In this document: piece by piece, positions 9,422-19,057 of the stretch | Layout: every line of letters begins with the position of its first letter | Position numbering within the stretch: position 1 is the first letter of the stretch | Source of the DNA: CALAGB01 sp963789565 | GTDB taxonomy: Bacteria; Chloroflexota; Chloroflexia; Thermomicrobiales; Thermomicrobiaceae | Length of the DNA stretch: 64,000 nt | Assembly (NCBI GenBank): GCA_963789565.1 | Contig: CAWBKX010000002.1 | Span: forward strand, 1,364,001 to 1,428,000 | Reading direction: 5' to 3' | Notes under the pieces: model-generated | The model's database searches: none | What the model was told of the DNA's origin: nothing | What the model saw: the letters and a program-made list of their open reading frames with translations, nothing else | Position numbers and translations under genes: made by a program

Positions 9422-10612
9422 ATGACACGCCTCGCGATCATCGCCGACGACCTCACGGGTGCCGCCGACGCGGCAGTCGCGTTCGCCAATCGAGGTCATT
9501 CAAGCCGGGTCCTGCTCGATCCTGGATTCACCTCAGGCGTCGACGTCATCGCTGTGACGACCGAAAGCCGGCACCTACCCCCCGGCATGGCCGCTGAACG
9601 CGTGCGAGCCATGGCGCACCATCTGTACGGTACGCCTCTGCTCTACAAGAAGATCGATTCGACCCTGCGCGGCAACTTGACGACCGAGCTCTTCGCGCTG
9701 ATGGAAGCGTTCGAAGTACAGCGTGCGCTGGTCGCCCCAGCTTTTCCAGCCCAGGGCCGCACCACTGTTCGCGGACGACAACTGCTCAACGGCGAGCCGC
9801 TGGAGCAGACCGACTTTCGCACCCAGGTACCAACGTCGAACCTGCGAGAGATCTTCTTGCGAGCCCACGACGCCCGACCGGTGGGGCTCATCCTGCTGTC
9901 CGACGTGCGGCGCGGCGCCTCACGCATCAATGAACTGTTGTCCGCGCGCTCCTCCGGCATCATGATCGCCGATGCCGAGACCGACACCGATCTGGCGACC
10001 GTCGCCCGCGCCGTGCTGGGCAGTAAGTTGCGCTTGATCTGCGGATCGGCAGGGCTGTGTCATCCGCTAGCTCAGCAGATCCAGACAGGTCAGGACACGT
10101 CCGCCAATCCACCGCTGAAGGCACAAGGACCAATCGTGGCCATCGCCGGAAGCCTCCACCGCGCCACGATCAATCAAATTGAGGCGGCTCGATCGGCAGG
10201 ATATGCAATCATCGAACCGGTGAACTTCGCCACGCGAGCCATCCATACCATCGTCGAAGACACCGTCAAATTGATCGAGCGCGGGCAGGACGTCGTGATC
10301 GCCTCGCACATGGTCGACGACTCCACGCCGAGTGACCTGGCGGTTTCGGACCGCCTGGCCCGTCTGGCCGATCGATTGCTGCGGCAAGTTCGGGCCGGTG
10401 GACTGGTGCTGACCGGCGGCGATGTGGCCTCGGCCACGTGCCGCGAGTTGGGCATCCGCGCTATCGATCTCTTCGGTGAGGTTCAGCCGGGTATCCCGTA
10501 CGGTGCGCTTCGAGGCGGCGGTGCGGACATGCTGCCGGTCGTCACCAAGGCGGGCGGGTTCGGCGACGCCAACGCCATTGTCGCGTCGATACGGTTTCTC
10601 AAGGGGGAGTGA
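9422..10612 (+). CDS. Four-carbon acid sugar kinase (DUF1537 family)
   Basis: 396 residues. The N-terminal ADDLTGAADAAVAFA motif is the hallmark of the family (OtnK/DtnK/DenK), which phosphorylates the 4-hydroxyl of D-threonate, D-erythronate or 3-oxo-tetronates. KKIDSTLRGN and the C-terminal nucleotide-binding region LVLTGGDVASATCRELG (roughly residues 325-341) are also typical. ATG 9422 starts 5 nt after the LarA stop codon, so the two are translationally close. Together with the PdxA2-type enzyme it would phosphorylate and then oxidatively decarboxylate a C4 acid to dihydroxyacetone phosphate. The exact substrate is open. Confidence 0.92.
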   Translation: MTRLAIIADDLTGAADAAVAFANRGHSSRVLLDPGFTSGVDVIAVTTESRHLPPGMAAERVRAMAHHLYGTPLLYKKIDSTLRGNLTTELFALMEAFEVQRALVAPAFPAQGRTTVRGRQLLNGEPLEQTDFRTQVPTSNLREIFLRAHDARPVGLILLSDVRRGASRINELLSARSSGIMIADAETDTDLATVARAVLGSKLRLICGSAGLCHPLAQQIQTGQDTSANPPLKAQGPIVAIAGSLHRATINQIEAARSAGYAIIEPVNFATRAIHTIVEDTVKLIERGQDVVIASHMVDDSTPSDLAVSDRLARLADRLLRQVRAGGLVLTGGDVASATCRELGIRAIDLFGEVQPGIPYGALRGGGADMLPVVTKAGGFGDANAIVASIRFLKGE

Positions 10613-10619
10613 ATAGAAC

Positions 10620-10770
10620 CCTCACCCCCGGCCCCCTCACTCCGTCACTAGCTCTCTCTCGAACCGAGGGAGAGGATCATCCCGACGATCAGGAGAGGGC
10701 CGACGATATCCCTCGCCCGTTCGGACGGGAGAGGGTGGCGAGCTTGCGAGCCGAGTGAGGGTCAGGGGAT
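10620..10770. repeat. Dispersed hairpin-rich repeat, copy A
   Basis: Non-coding repeat after the C4-acid operon with several stem-loops: CTCTCTCTCG / CGAGGGAGAG near 10652 and CCCTCGCCCGT / ACGGGAGAGGG at 10710-10735. The 19-mer CCTCGCCCGTTCGGACGGG (10711-10729) is identical to 24412-24430. The outer arms (CCCTCACCCC and GAGTGAGGGTCAGGGGATGAG) are roughly complementary at a distance. It may serve as a terminator. Confidence 0.65.
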
Positions 10771-10854
10771 GAGCACCGCAACGCGCTACACTTTATTGAG
10801 CGACCTTCGACGTTACTCCGGCTGGCCTATAGTTCTTGAAAGGCTCTCATCTTC

Positions 10855-11547
10855 GTGGTTGAACGCGACTATATCCTTCGCTTAATCAAACAGATGACCG
10901 AAGCGCTGGCCATCATCTTTCGCCTTGAACGCGGCGGCGACTACCTCGAGGCGCTCAGAGTCATCGATAGCACCTACCAACAGCTCCTAGGACTCGATGC
11001 CAACACCGTCGCGAGTTTGCCCGCCGATGCGCTCCTCGCGCTGATTCGATCGTCCGGCGCCGGCTATCAGGGTCAGCGGGCGGTGGCGGAGCGCCTGATT
11101 GTGCTCGCCAACCTGCTTCAGGCGGAGGGCGACATTTATCAGGGGCTTGGGAAGACTGACGTGTCGGTGATGAGACGGATGAAAGCACTCGATATTCAGC
11201 TTGGCATCCTCACGACAGAAGATCCAGCGTCAACGCGTGCGGCCGACGCCGTTCGCACACTCTTGAACCACCTGGAAGACTACGAACTGACGATCCGCAC
11301 CAAGATCCTCCTTTGGCGCCATTTCGAGCAATATGGCGACTTTGCCCGCTCCGAAGATTGGATGTACGAGGCAATGGAAGACGAAAGCGCGCCGCCGGAT
11401 ATGCCGCAGCGTGCCATCGCGTTCTACCACCGGCTGCTCGATCAATCCGACTTCGATCTGGTTCACGGCAATTTGCCGCGTGCCGAAGTTGAGGCGGGTT
11501 TAGCGCAGCTCGAATCGGGCCACGCCGGGGGTCAGCCGGTCGGATGA
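10855..11547 (+). CDS. DUF6483 family protein
   Basis: 230-residue, mostly helical, soluble protein. The N-terminal RDYILRLIKQMTEALAIIFR and the repeated helical pairs match the uncharacterised DUF6483 family of Firmicutes and Chloroflexota. The central part resembles TPR-like repeats (AEGDIYQGLGKTDVSVMRRMKALDI). GTG start with GAAAGG 11 nt upstream. No function can be given; it stands alone between a repeat and the PPOX gene, and there is no transmembrane segment. Confidence 0.8.
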   Translation: MVERDYILRLIKQMTEALAIIFRLERGGDYLEALRVIDSTYQQLLGLDANTVASLPADALLALIRSSGAGYQGQRAVAERLIVLANLLQAEGDIYQGLGKTDVSVMRRMKALDIQLGILTTEDPASTRAADAVRTLLNHLEDYELTIRTKILLWRHFEQYGDFARSEDWMYEAMEDESAPPDMPQRAIAFYHRLLDQSDFDLVHGNLPRAEVEAGLAQLESGHAGGQPVG

Positions 11548-11608
11548 ACAGCAACTTCGCGGATGAATTTGAGTGTTTCGCGCGTTTAGTGGGAGAAGCA
11601 GCAACGAT

Positions 11609-12031
11609 ATGAGTCGATTCACGCCACAAGAGATCGCCTACCTGCAGAGTCAGCGGCTGGCCCGTGTCGCGACGATCAACAGCCGCGGGGAGCTACACGT
11701 CGTTCCAACCGCGTACCACTACAATCCCGAGCAAGAGACGATCGACATCGGTGGGCACGGCTTCACCGGGAGCAAGAAGTATCGGGATGCATTGCGTCAT
11801 GGACAGGTGGCGATCGTGGTCGATGACGTCGCCGGGCCGGGCCGACCTCGCATGGTCGAGGTGCGCGGCACCGTCGAGGCGTTCGAAACCGGCGGCGAAG
11901 CCATCAGCCAGTCATTCCCGGCACCGATCATACGCATCACGCCCACCTACATCGTCTCGATGGGTGTGAATGACGATGACGTGCGACCGGCGCAGGGGAG
12001 CGTGCATTTCGACGGGCGCCGCGTCGAGTAG
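11609..12031 (+). CDS. PPOX class, probable F420-dependent oxidoreductase
   Basis: 140-residue split beta-barrel protein of the pyridoxamine 5'-phosphate oxidase superfamily. RLARVATINSRGELHVVPTAY is the typical N-terminal strand pair, and GSKKYRDALRHGQVAIVVDD matches F420-binding PPOX proteins more than FMN-binding ones. The presence of cofD and cofC elsewhere in the window fits F420 use. I chose ATG 11609 (GGGAGA upstream) over the open extension to 11573. Substrate unknown; the flavin/deazaflavin choice is an inference. Confidence 0.85.
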   Translation: MSRFTPQEIAYLQSQRLARVATINSRGELHVVPTAYHYNPEQETIDIGGHGFTGSKKYRDALRHGQVAIVVDDVAGPGRPRMVEVRGTVEAFETGGEAISQSFPAPIIRITPTYIVSMGVNDDDVRPAQGSVHFDGRRVE

Positions 12032-12059
12032 TCAGCTTTCCCAAACATGCCGCGGCGAA

Positions 12060-13466
12060 TTATTCCTTGATCCCGCCGCGCGTGAGATCGTCGGCGTCGA
12101 GCAGCCGATCGAGCTCGTCGGCCGAGAGGTCAGTTAGCTCAAGAGCGACTTCCTTCACCTTGCGGTTCTCGGCGTAGGCGCGCTTAGCGATTTTGGCGGC
12201 GGCGTCATAGCCGATGATCGGGTTGAGCGCCGTGACCATGATCGGGTTGCGCTCGACCACGTCCGCCATCCACTCCCGATTGACCGTGATCCCCGCGACC
12301 GCCTTCTCCGCCAATACGATTGACGTACTCGCCAGCAGATCGATCGACTCCAGCAGGTTGTAGGCGATGATCGGCAGCATCACGTTCAGCTCGAAGTTGC
12401 CCATCTGGGCGCTGATGGTGATGGCAGCATCGTTGCCCGTCACCTGTGCAGCCACCATCATGGTCGCCTCGGCGATGACGGGATTGATCTTGCCCGGCAT
12501 GATCGAGGAGCCGGGCTGCAGCGCGGGGAGCACGATTTCGCCCAGCCCACCCTGCGGACCGCTATTCATCCACCTGAGGTCGTTGGCGATCTTCATCAGC
12601 CCGGCCGCGTAGGCTTTGAGCTGCCCACTGACCTCTACTGACGTATCCTGAGCAGCCTGAGCCGCGAAATGGTCGTCCGCCTCGACGAATGGCTGGCCTG
12701 TCAGCTTGCTCAGCTCCGCCGCCACGCGTACGCCGAATTCCGGATGTGCGTTGATGCCTGTCCCAACCGCCGTGCCACCGATCGCCAACTGAGCCAGGCG
12801 CGGCAGCGATGACTCCAGGCGCTCGCGGGCCAGCTTCACCTGCGCTGCCCATCCACCAATCTCCTGACTCATACGCACCGGCATGGCATCCATCAGGTGG
12901 GTGCGACCCATCTTCACCACGTCGTCTGTCTCGGCGGCCTTCGCTTCAAAAGCCTTTTGCAGCTTTGCCAGCGCGGGCAGCAAGTGTTCGGTGATCTCGA
13001 GGTAGGCGGCAACATGAATGGTGGACGGTATGACGTCGTTGCTGCTCTGACACATATTAACGTCGTCATTTGGGTGAATAGGTCGCCCACTTCCGACGAT
13101 CTGCGCCGATCGGCTGGCGATCACTTCGTTGGCATTCATGTTGGTCGAGGTGCCTGAACCGGTCTGGAAGACGTCGATGGGGAAGTCGGCATCCCACGTG
13201 CCGTCGATGACCTCCTGCGCCGCGCGTTGGATCAGCTCCGACTTCTCAGCACTCAACAATCCGAGTTCCTGATTGACGCGCGCTGCCGCGTACTTGATCA
13301 GTCCCAGAGCACGGATGAACGAGCGCTGCAGGCGAAGCGAGCTAATGGGAAAGTTCTCGACCGCACGGGCTGTCGACGCCCCATAGAGTGCATGCGCAGG
13401 CACCCGCATCTCGCCCATGCTGTCTCGCTCGATGCGATATTCCTGCTCGTTGGCTGCTTCGCTCAT
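12060..13466 (-). CDS. fumC: Class II fumarate hydratase
   Basis: 468 residues, the normal length for the Fe-independent fumarase that interconverts fumarate and malate in the TCA cycle. The lyase superfamily signature GSSIMPGKINP is intact, as are the substrate-binding GSGTSTNMNANEV and GRTHLMDAMPV segments. ATG start with GAGGAG 8 nt upstream. The related aspartase shares the fold, but the TGINAHPEF and SSNDVIPS motifs and overall match favour fumarase. The gene is convergent with the upstream PPOX gene (28-nt gap). Confidence 0.96.
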   Translation of the reverse strand: MSEAANEQEYRIERDSMGEMRVPAHALYGASTARAVENFPISSLRLQRSFIRALGLIKYAAARVNQELGLLSAEKSELIQRAAQEVIDGTWDADFPIDVFQTGSGTSTNMNANEVIASRSAQIVGSGRPIHPNDDVNMCQSSNDVIPSTIHVAAYLEITEHLLPALAKLQKAFEAKAAETDDVVKMGRTHLMDAMPVRMSQEIGGWAAQVKLARERLESSLPRLAQLAIGGTAVGTGINAHPEFGVRVAAELSKLTGQPFVEADDHFAAQAAQDTSVEVSGQLKAYAAGLMKIANDLRWMNSGPQGGLGEIVLPALQPGSSIMPGKINPVIAEATMMVAAQVTGNDAAITISAQMGNFELNVMLPIIAYNLLESIDLLASTSIVLAEKAVAGITVNREWMADVVERNPIMVTALNPIIGYDAAAKIAKRAYAENRKVKEVALELTDLSADELDRLLDADDLTRGGIKE

Positions 13467-13768
13467 TTCCGGCTCCTCGATTGCATTCGCGTTCGGTTCT
13501 TCTCAATTATCGGTGCAAACACGGGATCACCCGCGTCTATGGCAGCATCAAGATACGCGCTAGCTGCCGCATATGCCAGTCCGGCGGGCCGCCCTGACTG
13601 TCATGCGATTGGCACGCACAGATCACCGGTTATCACGAACTTTTGACGTCGTCGAATCTACCATAGACGCGTCAGCATCGGCCGGAGTGGATCCATTCGA
13701 ATCCCGGCCGGACCCACACGCCACAGTAGGGCATGCGGGGCTGTAGCGAAAGGAAGCGAGGCACGGCA
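13467..13768. other. Divergent intergenic region with an imperfect hairpin
   Basis: About 300 bases upstream of fumC and of a small plus-strand ORF; it should carry the fumC promoter. An imperfect hairpin (GCCG-bulge-GGAT ... ATCC-CGGC, 13681-13708) is the only structure seen. No tRNA could be folded here. Confidence 0.45.
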
Positions 13769-13969
13769 ATGCTATTTGAAATCTTTGCAGTGCTGTGGGT
13801 CGGCGTGTTGTTCGTGGCGATCTACTTCTTCGTCAAATCGCTGAGCGCGGCACTCGACAGAGGGAGCGAACCGCGGATCATGGGGAGCACAAAGCCCACA
13901 AGGTATGTCACGGTTTCGTCTCATCACATGAGCCCAACCGGGCATCGCGGCCGACGACCAGTCCACTGA
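13769..13969 (+). CDS. Small single-pass membrane protein, hypothetical
   Basis: 66 codons from ATG 13769 with GCGAGG 7 nt upstream. One clear hydrophobic segment (FEIFAVLWVGVLFVAIYFF, residues 3-21) is followed by a polar, basic tail rich in Ser, His and Arg. It is not recognised. It lies alone between fumC and the GNAT gene. The good ribosome-binding site and the membrane segment at the N-terminus support it, but the tail looks unconstrained, so it may be a chance ORF. Confidence 0.35.
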   Translation: MLFEIFAVLWVGVLFVAIYFFVKSLSAALDRGSEPRIMGSTKPTRYVTVSSHHMSPTGHRGRRPVH

Positions 13970-14092
13970 TCGGGTCGCTTCCCGCGATCGACGACGCGTC
14001 CGCACTGGAACACAGCGCGCGTCTATCGCGGGAAGCGTCAGACTGAAGCCTTCGGTTCAGGCGTCGGTCAACCATGGCAACTCTCACCTACG

Positions 14093-14569
14093 TTACGATC
14101 CGAGCGGAAGCTTCATCCCTTCATGGCTCGCAACGAACCCGAGGCTCTCATAAAACCGCCGCGCGTCGGGCCGCCGCTTGTCCGTCGTCAGCTGCACCAT
14201 GCGGCAGCCGCGTTCGCGCGACCGCTCGATCACCCACTCAAAGAGCTGACGTCCTATTCCGGCGCCTCGCTGTGCAGAATCAACGCGTACTCCCTCGACC
14301 AAGGCTCGCTCTCCGCCGCCATGCGTCAGATAGGGGATAAACGTCAATTGCAGGGTGCCGACGACGAAACCTCTCAGTTCGGCGACCACGACGTTTTGAC
14401 GCGGATCAGCGGAAATCGCTTCAAACGCGATCCAGTATTCCGGCGCCAGCGGCATCTCAGCCCGCTCGCGGGTTGAGCCGATCGAGTCGTCGGCCAGCAT
14501 CTGCACGATACGCGGGACGTCCTCTCGCGTGGCCGCCCGGACGTGAACGTGATTCGATCCCGGCTCCAT
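14093..14569 (-). CDS. GNAT family N-acetyltransferase
   Basis: 158 residues. The acetyl-CoA pyrophosphate-binding motif A is visible as RVDSAQRGAGIGRQLFEWVI, followed by the typical C-terminal RRPDARRFYESLGF. HVRAATREDVPRI at the N-terminus is the first family strand. ATG start with GGGGGTG upstream. Substrate not predictable; the ARRFYESLGF end is common in small-molecule or antibiotic-modifying members. It ends the block of minus-strand genes; the next gene upstream is the FAD oxidoreductase, 35 nt away, so the two may be co-transcribed. Confidence 0.9.
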   Translation of the reverse strand: MEPGSNHVHVRAATREDVPRIVQMLADDSIGSTRERAEMPLAPEYWIAFEAISADPRQNVVVAELRGFVVGTLQLTFIPYLTHGGGERALVEGVRVDSAQRGAGIGRQLFEWVIERSRERGCRMVQLTTDKRRPDARRFYESLGFVASHEGMKLPLGS

Positions 14570-14604
14570 TTCACCCCCATCCAGGTTCGCTCACCCGGAC
14601 GCAA

Positions 14605-15897
14605 TCAGACCATCTTGTGCGGGTCCGCCAGATCTCCATCGCTGAAGCGGCTGAAACGCATGTGATGCAGGTTGTACGTCGTCGAGCCATCCAGAATCAG
14701 CTCGGCCATGACTTGTCCAACGATTGGACCCAGAGCAAACCCGTGGCCACTGAAGCCGGTGGCAAAGAAGAATCCGCGCGGCTCGTCGACCTCTCCCATC
14801 ACTGGGACGGCGTCGGGAGTCGAATCGATCAGGCCGGCAAAAACACGCTTGAGGCCGACGTCCTGCAACGACGGGAACATTGACCGCAAACCTTCGAGAC
14901 TACTCCATGCGGTCTGCAGGTTCGGTTCCGGTTCGACGTCGACGGTGTGCGCGAATGGGTGCTCGCGTGAGGAAGATCCGGGCAACGTGCGCAGCACGTC
15001 CTTCACCAACTCGCCGCCGACCCGCAGGTTGAACATGCCGCGGTTCTTGAAGTAGTTGGCGGCGAACATCCGCGTGCCGCGGAAGCTCTCGGTCGTGATG
15101 TCGTAGTCGGAGCGTCCACCGCGCGCAATGTAGAAGTTGCCGCCCGGGCGCTGGCGAAATGCAACATCTGGCGCCCATACCCCGACCTGTGTCACGGGTG
15201 GTACGCTCGTCGTCTCGGCGACCGTATTTCGAACCTGGATCTGCGGCAACGTGAGCCCGACCGAGCGCGCGAGCTTCTTTGACCAGCCTCCGGCCGCGCA
15301 GACGACCACCGGCGTATGAACTGTTCCCTGGTCGGTCACGACCGCGCTCACGTGCCCACCACTCACCTCGATGCGTTCGGCGGCACAGTATGTGGCGACT
15401 TTCGCCCCGGCCCGTTCGGCGGCACGACCAATTGCTGGAGCCACTTTGGTCGGTTCGGCATGACCGTCACTCGGCGTGAACATGCCACCAACGATCGGTC
15501 CCTGTATGCCGGGGATGAGATCGCGGATCTGCCGCGGCGTCAGGATGCTCGTGTCGAGATTGAACTCACGAGCAACCGGCAGCCAGCCACGCAATTCCTC
15601 CAGGCGCTCCTCGTCATAGGCAACCTTGAGATTCCCCGCCTGGACCCATTCAATGTCTTCGCCCAACTCGGACTGAAGCTCCTGCCAAATCTTGTTGCCG
15701 GCCATCATCATGGGGACCTCCGCCGGATCACGGCCCTGCTGGCGCACAAATCCCCAGGCGCGGCTCGACTGTTCGGACCCGATCCGACCTTTCTCGAGCA
15801 ACAGCACGTTTCGGTGACGTTTGGCGATCTCCCAGGCGATCGAGGAACCGACGATTCCACCACCGATAACGACGACGTCCGCTTCTGTTGGCAGCAT
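14605..15897 (-). CDS. FAD-dependent oxidoreductase, D-amino acid/sarcosine oxidase (DAO) family
   Basis: 430 residues. The N-terminal Rossmann motif VVVIGGGIVGSSIAWE and the following acidic strand end (LLLEKG) bind FAD; the C-terminal FFFATGFSGHGFALGP is the classical DAO-family FAD-contacting loop. Such enzymes oxidise secondary or primary amines (glycine, sarcosine, D-amino acids, opines). Cysteine positions for covalent flavin attachment are not evident. ATG start with GGAGG 5-6 nt upstream. Probably co-transcribed with the downstream acetyltransferase. Substrate unassigned. Confidence 0.9.
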   Translation of the reverse strand: MLPTEADVVVIGGGIVGSSIAWEIAKRHRNVLLLEKGRIGSEQSSRAWGFVRQQGRDPAEVPMMMAGNKIWQELQSELGEDIEWVQAGNLKVAYDEERLEELRGWLPVAREFNLDTSILTPRQIRDLIPGIQGPIVGGMFTPSDGHAEPTKVAPAIGRAAERAGAKVATYCAAERIEVSGGHVSAVVTDQGTVHTPVVVCAAGGWSKKLARSVGLTLPQIQVRNTVAETTSVPPVTQVGVWAPDVAFRQRPGGNFYIARGGRSDYDITTESFRGTRMFAANYFKNRGMFNLRVGGELVKDVLRTLPGSSSREHPFAHTVDVEPEPNLQTAWSSLEGLRSMFPSLQDVGLKRVFAGLIDSTPDAVPVMGEVDEPRGFFFATGFSGHGFALGPIVGQVMAELILDGSTTYNLHHMRFSRFSDGDLADPHKMV

Positions 15898-16063
15898 CTC
15901 GCTCCTCCATTCCGATCCCCGGCAACTGGGTCAAACGCGTCCCGTGCCGCGACTGACGCATGGGGATCCCATGATCGCTGCCATCTTGCCGCAGGGCGCG
16001 ATGGCCGTAAAGCCGAACGGTCACGTCGGATCAGATGTGAACAGGAGATGTGGAACGAATAAT

Positions 16064-18694
16064 TTAGGTGGGGTTTTGCGTCAGACGTCGAGATTGATCG
16101 CGCAGCACGCGAACCTGTGGTAACAGCACACGCGAATGGACCAGTGGTGCAATCTCCTCTGCAGGACCAGGACTGGCGAACAAGTGTCCCTGGCCGTCAG
16201 TACAGCCGAGACCTCTGAGCTCGCCGAGCTGACCGATCGTTTCAATCCCCTCCGCGACGACATCCAGATCAAGCGCCTGTCCCGCCGCGATGATGGCCGC
16301 TACGAGACGCTGGTTTTGGGAGTCACGCTCAAGGCCCGCGACGAAGGAACGATCGATCTTGAGGCCGTCGAGGGGAAATCGCTTGAGGAATGAGAGCGAG
16401 GAGTAGCCGGTCCCGAAGTCGTCGATGAAGAGGCGCACACCGAGTCGCTTGAACTCTTGCAGCACGTCGACCGCTTGTCCCGAGTTGCCCATAAAAAGGG
16501 ATTCGGTGATCTCGAGGATGAGGTATTCGGGAGAGAGGCCGGTCTCCTGCAGAATCCCTGCAACGTCGTCCACGATCGACGGATGACGGAATTGGAACGT
16601 CGAGAGATTGACGGAAAGGGTCATCGGCGGGATTACTTTGTCCCGTTCCTGCCACTCACGAACCTGGCGGCAGCTCTTGTACAGGATCTTTTCCCCAAGC
16701 TCGACGATCATGCCGCTCGCTTCGGAAATGCCGACAAAGTCTTCCGGCAGCAACATGCCCCGCTCTGGATGGCGCCAGCGCATCAGCGCCTCGACTCCAT
16801 TGACGAAGCCATTGGTGAGATCGACGAACGGTTGGAAGTGGACCTCCAGTTCGTCTCGTTCGATCGCCCCCTTTAAGTCATGCTCCAATGCCAGGCGTTC
16901 GTGAATGGGTGCTGTCATGCCGCGTTCGAAGACGGCGTAGCGCGCCTTACCCAGATTCTTGGCGCGATAAAGCGCGATGTCCGCGGCGCGCATCAAATCT
17001 TCCGGATTCGTTTTGCGCGAGCCACTGTGAGCAATGCCGATGCTGGCACTGATATCGACCACTTCCGTTTGCAATATGAACGGCTCGGAAAGGGATTTCG
17101 CGATGCGATCGGCCGTTTGGATGGCGTCGCCGATGCCGGTCAGATCCTCCAGCAACACGGTGAATTCATCGCCACCTAGACGCGCAACGGTGTCGACGTT
17201 GCGCACGGCGTCGCACAGCCGCTTGGAAACGGCGATCAGAAGCTGATCGCCCGTCTCGTGGCCGAGGTTGTCGTTGATGAGCTTGAAGTTGTCGATGTCG
17301 AGATACAGGAGGCCGACGATCTGCTCCAGCCGTAAGGCTCGATCCAACGCGTGGCCCAATCGGTCGAGAAAGAGCGCGCGGTTGGCCATGTCGGTGAGCG
17401 GGTCGTGAAACGCCTGATGCGAGAGAATATCCTCAAGATCACGCCGCTCGGTGATGTCGCGAGCGGTGAGCACAATGCCTTGCACTTCTCGATCTTCGGT
17501 CAGGTTCGTAGCCACGACCTCGACGTGCCTCCAGCCACCTCCACCATTGCGCATCCGCACTTCGATGTCGGGCGAGATGCCGATTACGGCCGCCGATTCG
17601 ATCAGAAATTGGCGAAACCGCGTCACATCGTCGGCGTGCAGCAGATCGAGGCAATTGTGGCAGCTCACGACGAGCGGCTGAGCTTCGCCGATCCAGTCCC
17701 CGAGAGAGGGACTCGAATAGATGATGGACCCGTCTCGCTCGACGACCAGGACGACGCCGGACCCGTTTTGGACCAACGAGCGAAACCGCGCTTCGCTGTG
17801 CCCAAGCTCCTCTTCCAGATGCTTGCGTTCGGAGATGTCGTAGATGACGCCGTGCCAGCATAGCGTGCCGTCTTTGGGGGTCTGGACCAGCGCCGCCTCA
17901 TTGCGTACCCAGTGCGTTCGTCCGTCACGCGCGATGACGCGATGCTCCAGGAGATAACCGCTGCGTTCAGCCCGACCACGTTCGAACTCCGCCTGAACGA
18001 CCTCGCGATCGTCCGGATAGAGCACATCGAACCAGATCGCTGGATTGGAGAGCCAATCATCCTGTGAGTACCCAAGCATCGACTCGATCTGAGGAGAGAT
18101 GTACGTCGTGCCAACATTTGGATCGAGATCGGTGATGTAGATGACGGCGGGGATGCGCTCGACAAGGGAGCGAAACGTATCCCCTTCGGCCAGGTCAGGC
18201 ATCGAGCGGTTCGGAGCCGCCGGGAGGTTCCGCGCCAGGATGGTGATGTAGCGAGGCTTACCGCTGAGCCAGACCACTACTCCATTGAGGGACAACGAGA
18301 TCGGCTCTCCGCGATCGCGCAGAAATGCGGCTACCCACTCTATGTTGGTTTCGCGTTTCGACCGAAGACGCTCAAGCATGCGTTCGGTCAAGTCACGACT
18401 CTGCTCGGTCATGATCGACGTGAGCGGAAGACCGGAGAGCGAGCCATCACTACTTCGCGTTAGGTGCTTGAAGACGTCGTTGACTCGCAAAATACGGCCG
18501 TCCACCGATATGACCAGGTGGGCGACCGGGGAGTAGGAGACGACGCTCGTGAAGAGCTCCGGACCATGATAGAGAAGCAGCTGTTCAGTGGACGGCACCG
18601 CGAAGTGCCCGCTCCCGTGAACTGACTCGAGTTGATCTTCGCTGAGTCTGGCGGTGTTGAGTTCGCTGGATGTCATGCGACGACCATCGGACAT
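16064..18694 (-). CDS. PAS-PAS-PAS-GGDEF-EAL cyclic-di-GMP signalling protein
   Basis: 876 residues, soluble, no transmembrane segment. Three PAS-type sensor modules occupy about residues 40-155, 165-295 (with PAC) and 297-425 (with PAC). A GGDEF domain follows (about 435-600) with intact RLGGDEF near residue 505, then an EAL domain (about 610-860) with intact GVEALMRW near residue 633 and the loop IDDFGTGYSSL. Both catalytic motifs look complete, so it could both make and degrade c-di-GMP; which activity dominates cannot be told. The start codon is uncertain: ATG 18694 or ATG 18676. It is divergent from the M20 gene. Confidence 0.93.
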   Translation of the reverse strand: MSDGRRMTSSELNTARLSEDQLESVHGSGHFAVPSTEQLLLYHGPELFTSVVSYSPVAHLVISVDGRILRVNDVFKHLTRSSDGSLSGLPLTSIMTEQSRDLTERMLERLRSKRETNIEWVAAFLRDRGEPISLSLNGVVVWLSGKPRYITILARNLPAAPNRSMPDLAEGDTFRSLVERIPAVIYITDLDPNVGTTYISPQIESMLGYSQDDWLSNPAIWFDVLYPDDREVVQAEFERGRAERSGYLLEHRVIARDGRTHWVRNEAALVQTPKDGTLCWHGVIYDISERKHLEEELGHSEARFRSLVQNGSGVVLVVERDGSIIYSSPSLGDWIGEAQPLVVSCHNCLDLLHADDVTRFRQFLIESAAVIGISPDIEVRMRNGGGGWRHVEVVATNLTEDREVQGIVLTARDITERRDLEDILSHQAFHDPLTDMANRALFLDRLGHALDRALRLEQIVGLLYLDIDNFKLINDNLGHETGDQLLIAVSKRLCDAVRNVDTVARLGGDEFTVLLEDLTGIGDAIQTADRIAKSLSEPFILQTEVVDISASIGIAHSGSRKTNPEDLMRAADIALYRAKNLGKARYAVFERGMTAPIHERLALEHDLKGAIERDELEVHFQPFVDLTNGFVNGVEALMRWRHPERGMLLPEDFVGISEASGMIVELGEKILYKSCRQVREWQERDKVIPPMTLSVNLSTFQFRHPSIVDDVAGILQETGLSPEYLILEITESLFMGNSGQAVDVLQEFKRLGVRLFIDDFGTGYSSLSFLKRFPLDGLKIDRSFVAGLERDSQNQRLVAAIIAAGQALDLDVVAEGIETIGQLGELRGLGCTDGQGHLFASPGPAEEIAPLVHSRVLLPQVRVLRDQSRRLTQNPT

Positions 18695-19057
18695 GCTCCC
18701 GGGCGCGCCTGTCGGCGCCGAAGGAGATCTAGCTCAACGACATAGCTGAGCGAAATGCGTACAGAGTACAAATAGCCACCTTAGACATTAGTAGCAGCCG
18801 TCCGTTGTTGTCCGCATGTCGCACGAAGACGGTTTCATTCATCCTGCTGCCGAGTATAGGAAACCAGGGCTATCCACGGGCATCACCAATTGGTCTGAAT
18901 CAAGCGATACCTTAGACCCGCGCAGCATGCACCAGACGTCACCACGACCGGGTAAAAGGTACCGACGCGACCCTCGGATCCGCTTGCACTCACCCATCGT
19001 ATCTGCGATGTTCGCGGGAGAATCGGCAGGCGCAATCCTGGTCGGAGAGGTAGGACC
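18695..19057. other. Divergent promoter region
   Basis: 363 bases between the c-di-GMP protein and the M20 hydrolase, more AT-rich around 18740-18800 than its flanks. A short inverted repeat GCTCA/TGAGC sits near 18732-18751. No gene or known riboswitch was recognised; it should hold promoters for both divergent units. Confidence 0.45.

Noticed and set aside
13681..13730. TTCGAATCC near a CCA, reminiscent of a tRNA T-loop and 3' end.
   Set aside because: No acceptor, D or anticodon stem can be folded at the right distances.
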